Shown here: positions 20,730 through 31,148 of the stretch, piece by piece | Numbering within the stretch: the stretch's first letter is position 1 | How the letters are laid out: the number at the start of each line of letters is the position of its first letter | NCBI GenBank assembly: GCA_028023455.1 | Contig: JAQFVV010001092.1 | Location: 1-64,000, forward strand | DNA length: 64,000 nucleotides | Source of the DNA: Epiperipatus broadwayi | Taxonomy: Eukaryota; Onychophora; Udeonychophora; Euonychophora; Peripatidae | Direction of reading: 5' to 3' | Notes under the pieces: generated by a model | Databases searched by the model: none | What the model was told of the DNA's origin: nothing | The model's input: only the letters and a program-made list of their open reading frames with translations | Made by a program: the position numbers and the translations under genes

Positions 20730-23244
20730 TGTACCGGTATAAATCCACCACGCTTACTCATACACAGTACCCGAGTTCAAACCCAGTCCACGTTTAAGAA
20801 TAAATTCCAAAACGCCAACTAAATTCAAACCCAAACCCCGGTATGACCAACCGATGATGACTTTATAACAGCACGGGGTTATCCCTTTACTAGCTCAACT
20901 CAGAACACAGACTAAATTACTTACAGTTAATTATATATAGATCTATTATACTCTGGATATTGGTACGGTCATTAATGTAATGTATATATTTAAGTTGCCA
21001 ATACAGACAGTAGGTGACTAAATAGACTTCGAGAGTAATGAGGTGGAAGACACAAAATTAGATTAAATAAATTGTTTAATAATAAATAGAAAGCATAAAA
21101 ATATAGTATTCAAAAGTACGGTAAGACTTCCATAAATATTCTATTATAACTGGCTACTAGTCTTTAGTAATCGGAAGAGCACACATTTTACCTGGTAAAC
21201 AAACTCATACCAATATTTGTGTAGTGAAATGATTGACGGGTGGCTAAGGGAATCAGAGCATTTGAGCATTGAAAATATTTATCTACGATTTTTATTAAGT
21301 TATTTTATTCGAATAGATTCGAACCGTTGCGTATACGAATAATTGGAGGGTGGTTTCGTATAACTATGATATCTAAGATTGATGTACTAGTGGTTGCCTA
21401 GATTGAAGAGCCCTACAGTAATCACTTGTGGTGCATCAAAGGAATACCGGGCGGCTTGTACTTTGACAAGGCTTAATGCCCCCAAGTAGCTCCGGGACAC
21501 TACAACCAGCTGGGATCATTTCGAAACCCGGTGATCCAAGAGATAACCTGGGAAAGAATTGCTTTCTTCCCCATATGGTAGTATGGCGAGACGCTAACTT
21601 CGGCGAAGGGAAGGCATTGCCACAGTCATCGAGGACGAGTGCTTGAAGTGGATTTGAAAAGGAATTATACCAAACCTGAGTAATCAATTCGTCTATTTCT
21701 ATGCAACAGGCTGAGATAACTATTCCAATAAAACATGGCGGAATCAAACTGTCCGCGAAAGCAATAATTAATAAAGTTTACTCTGAAACTCCTAGCTCCC
21801 CCCCAGATCGTTCAGGCGGTAGCGATTATAACAAATTATACACTGAGAATTATTTCTCATTTCATGTAGGAAATTAATATAATAAACTTAAAACCATTTA
21901 CATATTTACGATTGAACTTTAGATTACAATAATATGACAAAATACGAATTCATTATAATAAAGTGTTTTAATATCTGCCAACTCAACATATGAAATAATC
22001 TTGAATTCAAAACAATGAACTTACTTTTAAAATAACTATAATCAATATTATAAACTAGCTTTAAACAGAGTTGGGAAATATTACTATTGGCATCGTTTGT
22101 TTATAGCATAAGTAATAAAGGAAAATATAAATGTATTCATTTGAATCATTATTACTATTAAGTACAATATTTATAAATTATTTTCTAAAGACTAGAGCGG
22201 AGGAATAAGAGAAAAGAAAATTTACTGACAGGTTAAACAGTAGCATTATAAACGAAACAAAAACTTACATGTGATTCATTTGATTGACAGATTAACTTAT
22301 AACATTAAGCTCGGGAGAAAGTTAAAAGTTCATGTAACACAGTTACCCTTCTTTCTTCATCCGGCTTGGCTTCTCACGATGGTATTTCTGACGAACGTAG
22401 GCGCGCATTTGAAATTTACTTGAAAGGCATAGTCAATTTGGAGATTGGAAGCTGGAAATTTTGAAGCACGTAAAGCATGATCAGACAGCGGCACGAAGAT
22501 TCAAATTGGCAGGACAGAGATCAGCTCCTGGCACTTAGCCCATCGACATTACGGTTTACTGGTGGACTTCTTAACAAGAGTTGTAGCGATTTCTCTAGCA
22601 ACTGCTGTGCTGTCTTGAGACTATCTACTCTCAACCACGTCAAAAGTTAGAATGTTAGTTTTTTCTAAGATGGCCCCGGTTGACCTTTCTGCCTGGTTTT
22701 TGTTTTAGGCTCCGCCTACTTTTCTCTAGCCTTCAGCAATCCAGCTTGACCATACAATATCAATTATCCATTTCCATTGTTCCGTTTTCAGCTATCTTTA
22801 ACTTTAATACGCAATTTTAAATTGACAAAGTAATTACAAATATAAATTCCTTATCTAATTTCGAATACAACTTAATTACTCTATACATTTGTACAATACA
22901 GATTTTAATTAAAAACACTGATCAAAGGAATGTGACTTTTGATCAGTATTTTTAAACGACTTTGTATAATTCTAAAAGGCTAAAATTTAAGCAAATACAC
23001 CCGCAATGAAACTTTAAATTAAGCTGATATAAATTCACAAACCACGCACACACGAATATTATTTCATGATTTGTGATATTTATACACGGAATCTTTACAT
23101 ATTTATTTACAAAACATAAAATATATAGCTAATTTTTATATGACTTGAAATGGAAAAAATCCCATTGCGGGCAAATAGTAGTTCGAATTACCGTACTTAA
23201 AAAACACATGAAACTAAGATCGGTTCTTCGATCTGTCTGTTTCA
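20730..23244 (-). repeat. 5' LTR of the non-autonomous LTR retrotransposon
   Basis: 2515 bp, aligned end to end with 16011-18514. Differences found by reading both copies: four substitutions, one C in a C run (8 versus 7), and a 12-bp insertion at about 21174-21185. All four substitutions are CpG/TpG pairs. Confidence 0.93.
21170..21184 (+). other. 15-nt match to Illumina adapter, probable assembly artefact
   Basis: ATCGGAAGAGCACAC equals bases 3-17 of the TruSeq adapter (AGATCGGAAGAGCACAC). The otherwise identical LTR at about 16450 has ATCGTTTTACC with no insertion. Confidence 0.75.
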
Positions 23245-23247
23245 ATA

Positions 23248-24089
23248 TATACATAGCGATAATTAGAAAAATGATAAATGCTTCTATCAAAAGATTACTC
23301 CAGTCTTTCAACAGTATATACCAAATCTCAAAAACCAGTATTATAATTTAAAAAATGATATTTAAAATGTATATTGCTAAATGTGAAATGGCGGGAATAT
23401 CACTTTCAACACTATTTCGTGGAGCATTTTTAAAAATATAATATTTTACATTTGGCTTTGGGATTATCCCTCCAACTAGGAGTTGTAATAATAAATCACA
23501 AATCTGAATAATAGACATATTAATGCATATTTCAGTTAGCATTTATTTAAGTAACTTTTTACTAATATTTTAAGAATTTAAAAAAAATTACCAACTTTCT
23601 AAAAAGGATGGATGGTCGTCTGCTCAGGCTAAATTTAGTTCTTCCTAGATCTCTTCATTACTGCAACACTACAAGCCATCAACAAATTATACTTTTAAGA
23701 TTTAGGTTTATTATTTTAAAGAAGACACCAGTAAAATTAATTTATTCAGGAAATATCACAGCTTGATATGGTCTCCTTCAAATTTATTTTTAAAACTGTC
23801 TACTTGGGTCTTACACAAATTAAAGCAGGTTTGTATGATGTAAGATAATTTCCAAGAATTATAGTTAGGTATGGGCCTTTGTCTTACTAAGATAAAAGAA
23901 AGTGTTAAACTTTCAAATTTAAAAAAAACCCAAACAACTGTAAACCAGCTAATGGACCTTTATGCCTCAAGCCTAACTAGTCATCAAATGCAAAAGAGGG
24001 TTAAAATTTATTATAAAAAAATTTATAATAAATTAATGATTTAAAAATATAATCGCACTGTAACATATTATACATCACAACTTGTACTC

Positions 24090-24122
<33 letters not shown>

Positions 24123-24399
24123 CCGATACATGTATTACTTTTAAGATTTTAGTTTTAACACTTTAAAGACGCAAATAAAATTATTTGGTAATTTATTATA
24201 AAAAATATAAAAATAAATTAATGATTTAAAAATATAATCACACTGTAACATATTATACATCACAGCTTGTACTCATATATATATATATATTTATATCTTT
24301 AGCATCTTTTAGAAATGCAATAAGCAAATCATTAAGATGCTTTTTATTTGCATCTTTAAAGTGTTAAAACTAAAATCTTAAAAGTAATACATGTATCGG

Positions 24400-24447
<48 letters not shown>

Positions 24448-25455
24448 TACAAGTTGTGATGTATAATATGTTACAGTGCGATTATATTTTTAAATCATTA
24501 ATTTATTTTTATATTTTTTATAATAAATTACCAAATAATTTTATTTGCGTCTTTAAAGTGTTAAAACTAAAATCTTAAAAGTAATACATGTATCAGCATA
24601 TATATATATGAGTACAAGTTGCGATGTATAATATGTTACAGTGCGATTATATTTTTAAATCATTAATTTATTATAAATTTTTTTATAATAAATTTTAACC
24701 CTCTTTTGCATTTGATGACTAGTTAGGCTTGAGGCATAAAAGTCCATTAGATGGTTTACAGTTGTTGTTTTTTTTTTTTTAAATTTGAAAGTTTAACTTA
24801 ACACTTTCTTTTATCTTAGTAAGACAAAGGCCCATGCCTAACTATAATTCTTGGAAATTATCTAACATCATACAAACCTGCTTGAATTTGTGTAAGACCC
24901 AAGTAGACAGTTTTAAAAATAAATTTGAAGGAGACCATATCAAGCTGTGATATTTCCTGAATAAATTAATTTTACTGGTGTCTTCCTTAAAATAATAAAC
25001 ATAAATCTTAAAAGTATAATTTGTTGATGGCTTGTGGAGTTGCAGTAATGAAGAGATCTAGGAAGAACCAAATTTAGCCTGAGCAGATGACCATCCATCC
25101 TTTTTAGAAAGTTGGTAATTTTTTTTAAATTCTTAAAATATTAGTAAAAAATTACTTAAATAAATGCTAACTGTAATATGCATTAATATGTCTATTATTC
25201 AGATTTGTGACTTATTATTACAACTCTTAGTTGGAGGGATAATCCCAAAGCCAAATGTAAAATATTATATTTTTAAAAATGCTCCACGAAATAGTGTTGA
25301 AAGTAATATTCCCGCCATTTCACATTTAGCAATATACATTTTAAATATCATTTTTAATTATAATATTGGTTTTTGAGATTTAGTATATATTGTTGAAAAA
25401 CCGGAGTAATCTTTTGATAGAAGCATTTATCATTTTTTCTAATTATCGCTATGTG
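23248..25455. repeat. Central palindrome of the foldback element
   Basis: 23248-24100 is the reverse complement of about 24596-25455 (CTTTGGGATTATCCCTCCAA, TAAGACAAAGGCCCATGCC and many other blocks). Inside, 24118-24295 pairs with about 24410-24595. The centre has an AGCATCTT/AAGATGCT stem at 24301-24341. (AT)n and (GT)n runs differ in length between the arms. Short open frames at 23542-23348 and 25164-25376 are the same sequence read in the two arms and are not genes. Confidence 0.92.
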
Positions 25456-25718
25456 TATATATTTAGGTTTTATGCCTTTTTTAAAAAAATGCCTTAACAC
25501 ACGTTAATTTGATTATCATCACTATATATATTAGTATTTTTGGTTTATTTTAAAGTACTTTTTAAATATTGTTTTTTAAAATTATAATACTGATTTAGTA
25601 TATAGCTTTGATAGACTGGACTGATATTTTTAAAATAGCATTTATTATTTTTCTAGTGATCGCTATGTTTTAACGGGTTTTTGTAAATATTGCAATGTTT
25701 GATTATGACTATATATAT

Positions 25719-27725
25719 TGTAACGAGCACAGATGATGTTATATTATTTTTTATTTATTATTAAACATTAAAATAAAAAGTTCGCATTTACAATTTTTTT
25801 TAAGACAGAAAAATTGAAAATAAATTCTACCTTAAACTCATATATATATAAATTGCACAGATGAGAAACATTATTAAAATAAAACTTTATTAAAGAAAAA
25901 GTATTTTAAAACTAAATTTTAAAAAGATTTGGAGATAAAATTATATCTTTAAATTTATCTTTAAATATATCTTTGGATTTGGAAAACAGGTTAATTAATG
26001 TTATGGAAATGATTATTTTAATTAGTCCAAGTGAACAAGCCCTTGGGCATTTAAATGTATAAGCATCGTACAGATATGTGTTTGAAAAGACACACTCTTC
26101 AATCCCTTCAGTTCTGCTAGGAAGAAAGAGAAATGAACTATCGTTTTCTACATTGAGGACCAGCTGGAGTAAAAAACCTCCGGATGAATAAATAAAATGG
26201 CCAACAGAATACCAATCTTTTTTGGATGGCATGGGAATTCATGCTCAAATGGCAAGCAACAGATAAAGATGAACTGTTTTAAACCGTAAGAACTTTATAA
26301 TTAATGAACATTAAATTAAAAACTTTCCATATTTAAAATAATTAAAAAATAGAATTCTATCTGACCGACATTATTTATTAATTAGTTATAATTTTATTTA
26401 ATGTATTTCTTTTGTAAAATCATTTCCATTTATTTATTTATTTGTTCTTTAAGTTTTATTATGATTTCTGTTTTTCATTAAACTAGTTATATAAATATTA
26501 AACTTAAGTCGGGTATGAATGGCTATATAGATTTGTAAAGTTATATTAGGGGAGGGTAATCTTAGGTTATTCATTTTGTAGTTGAATTAGATCAATGGAT
26601 TGGATATATTGGTGTAATTAGTAGATGTAGTATGAGATTCGCTATGGGCAGAATCACTATTATACACCACACACACTCATTTTGCCTATGGGAAAAATTA
26701 TAAGATGGAGACTGCAGTTCCTTCCTATGGAGTTTTTTTTATTGCTCTCATCGTCAGATAGATGTAATATTCCTATCTGACGAGAAGCAGTTTCTTCTCT
26801 TAACCTAATTGTGCTGTCGTATTCGTATTACATTGAGCACATTGATTTATCAGATGGATTGAAGTTTGGTTTGATTGCGAACCTTTGGCCTAAGGTTGAA
26901 CAAGGATTGAATATTTTCTTTTCAAATGCAAATCTATGTAGTCTATTCATACTCAACACTCTAAATAAAGATGCATTAAATTTAAGTTGGGTATAGACAC
27001 TTGCATGGGTTCATTACCGGTTAATTATGTTTTTGGTTTTCATATTCGATCAAAATATATATAGACATTCGGTAAATACTGATACCTTACGGTGAGTATC
27101 TAAAATGTATTTATTCGGATGTCTTTTAAGTTATTGGTGTTAATGCAAGCATCTTATGGTGAATGCTATTGGGTTACTTATAAATTTCCCTCTGCAATTG
27201 ACGGTATCAATGATTTTGTATTTTGATCATTTATGTTTATTTTGAAATGTTTTTGACCGTGGAATCTATGTAACCGATCTATACTCAACATGTTGTAAAA
27301 CAAAATTTTTTAAATCCATTTGTGTGAACTAATAATAGTATAAAATTTAAAATGTAAATTAGAAATCTAAAATAAAAGTTAAAAATAAAGTTAAATGTTA
27401 AAGTAAACATATTAAAATAAAAATGTTAAATGTTATATATATGTGTGCGTAAATAAATTGTTGTATGTTAATTACTGGCAGTGGCTTATTTTATTCTCTT
27501 TTATATATTCTTAGATAAGAATTTATATTATATTATTTAATCTCTGCTACTCCTTGAGCTAGTGACTTGGGCTAACGACCGGATATCAAAATGTATAAAT
27601 AAAATAAAAATTTTTTTTTTTGACTTATGTATCTGCCTACTTTATAAATTTTTTTAGGTTCAAATGCCTAGATGGCGTCCTGTAGTGCAGATTACATTAA
27701 GATCATATAAATACGGATCGTTACA
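25719..27725 (-). mobile_element. LTR-like element X (solo LTR or TIR element), copy 1
   Basis: 2007 bp, TGTAACGAGC...GATCGTTACA, giving TG...CA ends and a 10-bp imperfect inverted repeat (TGTAACGAKC). It interrupts the foldback subterminal repeat exactly in its ATATAT step; the joined flanks restore the repeat unit seen at 28005-28025, so a short AT duplication (4-5 bp) is likely. It is the reverse complement, with notable divergence, of 28600-30840. A perfect 11-bp hairpin lies at 26751-26783. No coding domain was recognised. A solo LTR is favoured by TG...CA ends and the short duplication. Strand is assigned by assuming TGTAAYGATCCG is the 5' end. Confidence 0.75.
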
Positions 27726-27729
27726 ATAT

Positions 27730-28599
27730 AAATTAGCGTTTTTGGTTCATTTTAAAGTATTTTTTAATTTTCACCTCTTTTTCTTTTCCCGCACTTTTTT
27801 TTGATAGTATCACCTTAGGCTATTTAATGTGACGGTTTTACTATAGCAATGTTTGATTATGACTAAATATTGTTTTTTAAAATTATAATACTGATTTAGT
27901 ATAGAGCATTGATAGACTGGACTGATATATTTAAAATAGCATTTATTATTTTTCCAGTGATCGCTATATTTTAACAGGTTTTTGTAAATATTGCAATGTT
28001 TGATTATGACTATATATATAAATTAGCATTTTTGGTTTATTTTAAAGTATTTTTTAATTTTCACCTCTTTTTCTTTTCCCGCACTTTTTTTTGATAGTAC
28101 CACCTTAGGCTATTTAATGTGACGGTTTTACTATAGCAATGTTTGATTATGACTAAATATTGTTTTTTAAAATTATAATACTGATTTAGTATATAGTGTT
28201 GATAGACCGGACTGATATTTTTAAAATAGCATTTATTATTTTTCTAGTGATCGCTATGTTTTAACAGGTTTTTGTAAATATTGCAATGTTTGATTATGAC
28301 TATATATATAAATTAGCATTTTTGGTTTATTTTAAAGTATTTTTTAATTTTCACCTCTTTTTCTTTCCCCGCACTTTTTTTTGATAGTATCACCTTAGGG
28401 TATTTAATGTGACAGTTTTACTATAGCAATGTTTGATTATGACTAAATATCGTTTTTTAAAATTATAATACTGATTTAGTATATAGCGTTGATAGACCGG
28501 ACTGATATTTTTAAAATAGCATTTATTATTTTTCTAGTGATCGCTATGGTTTAATGGGTTTTTGTAAATATTGCAATGTTTGATTATGACTATATATAT
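27730..28599. repeat. Foldback element: three tandem 290-bp units, right arm
   Basis: AAATTAGC starts units at 27730, 28020 and 28310, a constant period of 290 bp. Each unit contains TTTTGATAGTATCACCTTAG, a GCAATGTTTGATTATGACTA block (twice) and a GGACTGATAT block. Partial units lie at about 25520-25718 and 30841-30960, on the far sides of the two inserted X elements, showing the array was once continuous. Confidence 0.9.
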
Positions 28600-30840
28600 T
28601 GTAATGATCCGGAGAAAGCGACTTAACGTAATCTGCACTACGGGGCACCATCTAGGCATTTGAACCTAGAAAAATTTATAAAGTAGGCAGATACGTCAGT
28701 CAAAAAAAATTTTTTTTTTCTTTTTTTTAAATTTTGATTCCTGATCGTTAGCCCATGTCACTAGCTCAGGGAGTAGCAGAGATTTAATAATATCATATCT
28801 TATCTAATTAGATTTCAACATTAAAAAATAAATAAAATAAGCCACTGCCAGCAATTAACATACAAAAATTTATTTATGCACATATATATATAAGATTTAA
28901 AATTATTTTAGTATTAGTTTTACATTTTAACATTTAACATTATTTTTAACTTTGATTTTTGACTTTAATTTACATTTAATTACTATTATATTCTAATTTT
29001 ACATTTTAATTAAGTTCGCACAGATAAATTTATGAAAGCTTGTTTATAATGTTGAATATAGATCGGTTACATAGATTTCACGGTCAAAAACATTTCAAAA
29101 TAAACATAAACGATCAAAATACAAAATTATTGATTACTGACAATTGCGGAGGGAACTTTATACGTAACCCAATAGTATTCACCATAAGATACTTGCATTG
29201 TCACCAATAACTTAAAAGACATCCGAATAAATACATTTTAGATACTCACTGTAAGGTAACATTATTTATCGAATGTCTATATATTTTGATCAAATATGAA
29301 AACCCAAAACATACTTAACCGATAACCAATCCATGCAAGCGTCTATAAACAACTTAAATTTAATGCATTTTTATTTAGGGTCAAGTATGAATAGACCACA
29401 TAGATTTGCATTTGAAAATAAAATATTCTATCCCTATTTAACCTTAGGCTAAAATTCGCAGTCAAACTGGCATCAATCCATCTGATACATCAATGTATTC
29501 AATGTAAGACGGAATACGGCAGCACCAAAAAGATTAAGAGAAGATATTGACTCTCATTAGATAGGAATATTACTTCTATCTAACGAGAAGAACAATAAAA
29601 AAAACTCCATAGAAAGGAACTGCGCTCTGCGTCTTATAATTCCTTCCATAGGCAAAACGGGAGAGTGCGGCGTATGAAGCGATTCTGCCAGTAGCGAATC
29701 TCTGACTACATCTACTAACTACATCAATATATCCAATCCATTGACCCAATCTAACAACGACACAAATAACCTAAGATTACCCTCCCCTAATATAACTTTA
29801 CAAATCCATACAGCCATTCATGCCCGACTTAAGTTTAACATTTATATAATTAATTTAACGAAAAACAAAAAAATCATGATAAAAACTTAAAGAATAAAAA
29901 TAAATAAATAAATGGAAATGATTTTACATAAATAAGAAAAAAAATACATCAAATAACACTATTAATAAAGAATTTAGTTTGGTCAGATAGGATTCTATTG
30001 CATTATTTACCTAAAAGTTTTAAAATTTAGAGTTCTTATTGTTTCAAGTGAATATAAAGTTCTTACGATTTTTAAAACGTCCAACTTTATCCATTGCTTG
30101 CCATGAACGTAAATTCCCATGCCGTCCTAAAGAGGTTAATATTCTGAAGGCCGATTTATTTATCCATCCGGAGATTTTTGTTTTAACTGGTCCTCAATGT
30201 AGAAAAACGATAGTTCATTTCTCTTTCTTTACTAGCAAAACTGAAGGGATTGAACGTGCGTCCTTCAATCTCTTCTCCCGCACCTCCACACTAACATCTA
30301 TCTGTTACATCGTAATAATCATAATAACTCTCTAATTAATAATTTCCAAATTTTCCTTTTATACGTATTCGAAGGATTGACTTGGCATTATGTCATCGAT
30401 GTGATGATCCTTTCGCTGAGGTCCGATTTCCTGATGGATTTCTTTCATTGGCTATTTGTTTCTATTGTTTTCCTATCTGACCGCTGTTTTTACATTTAAA
30501 TGCCCAAGGCTGGTTTACATTTGACTAATTAAATTTATCATTTCCATTTCTGATTAATTAACCTGTTTTCCAAATCAAAGATATATTTAAAGATAAACTT
30601 AAAGATATAATTTTATCTCCAAATCTTTTTAAAATTTAGTTTTAAAATACTTTTTCTTTAATAAAGTTTTATTTTAATAATTTTTCATTATCTGTGCGAT
30701 TTAATATATACGAGTTTAAGATGATATTTAATTTCAATTTTTAATTCTTAAAGAAAATTTTTAAATGCGAACTTTTTAATTTACTTTCATGTTTAATAAA
30801 TAATAAAAAAACAATGTAACGAACATCTGTGCTCATTACA
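28600..30840 (+). mobile_element. LTR-like element X, copy 2, inverted
   Basis: 2241 bp, TGTAATGATCC...GTGCTCATTACA, flanked by ATATAT on both sides. Reverse complement of 25719-27725 over most of its length (AATCTGCACTAC, CATTTGAACCTA, TAACCTAAGATTACCCTCCCC and so on). Same insertion step in the repeat unit as copy 1 but opposite orientation. The minus-strand hairpin of copy 1 is present but imperfect near 29558-29590. Confidence 0.75.
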
Positions 30841-31140
30841 ATATATATAAATTAGTGTTTTTGGTTTATTTTAAAGTATTTTTTAATTTTCACCTCTTTT
30901 TCTTTTCCTGCACTTTTTTTTGATAGTATCACCTTAAGCTATTTAATGTGATGGTTTCCCGCATTTTTTTTAAGTGTAGTCCCTTTCCAACACCTTTTTT
31001 AATTATAGTGCCTCAGGCGATTTATTTTTTAAAAAAATGAGTGTTTCTAGTCGATGACATTTATCGCTTGCATGTGCCAGTAGTGTTTTTGGCTGTTTTC
31101 AAATTCAAAATGGCCACCGAGTTTGTACTATATCAGCACC
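30841..31140 (-). repeat. Foldback element: right terminal inverted repeat
   Basis: Mirror of 14563-14850, ending ...TATATCAGCACC immediately before AACTTTTG. Confidence 0.9.
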
Positions 31141-31148
31141 AACTTTTG
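31141..31148 (+). repeat. 8-bp target-site duplication, right (AACTTTTG)
   Basis: Exact match to 14555-14562. Confidence 0.9.

Larger units (their letters stand above)
16011..23244 (-). mobile_element. Non-autonomous LTR retrotransposon (LARD-like) with 2.5-kb LTRs
   Basis: Two nearly identical 2.5-kb LTRs flank a 2215-bp internal region (18515-20729). On minus, a possible primer-binding site TGGACGCCCTCCGTGG lies 13 nt inside the 5' LTR (from 20716 down). One Gag-like frame follows (19548-18733). The polypurine tract AAAGTGAGAAGAAA (18528-18515) directly abuts the 3' LTR. No protease, RT or integrase is present, so it must borrow Pol from another element. It is inserted in an AT run of the foldback arm, and the partner arm at about 25449-25470 shows the unoccupied site. 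Confidence 0.92.
14563..31140. mobile_element. Foldback-like DNA transposon with long palindromic arms and nested insertions
   Basis: The termini are inverted: left GGTGCTGATAAAGTAC, right (read inward on minus) GGTGCTGATATAGTAC. Similarity continues for hundreds of bases (CTCGGTGGCCATTTTGAA, CAGCCAAAAACACTACTGGC). The arms contain subterminal tandem repeats and meet in a palindrome centred near 24320. With the four inserted elements removed, I estimate about 4.6 kb. An 8-bp target duplication flanks it. Long inverted repeats with internal tandem repeats are known in FB and Galileo foldback elements. An 8-bp duplication fits P, hAT, Merlin or KDZ classes, and I cannot choose. No transposase frame was found, so it is non-autonomous. 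Confidence 0.88.
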
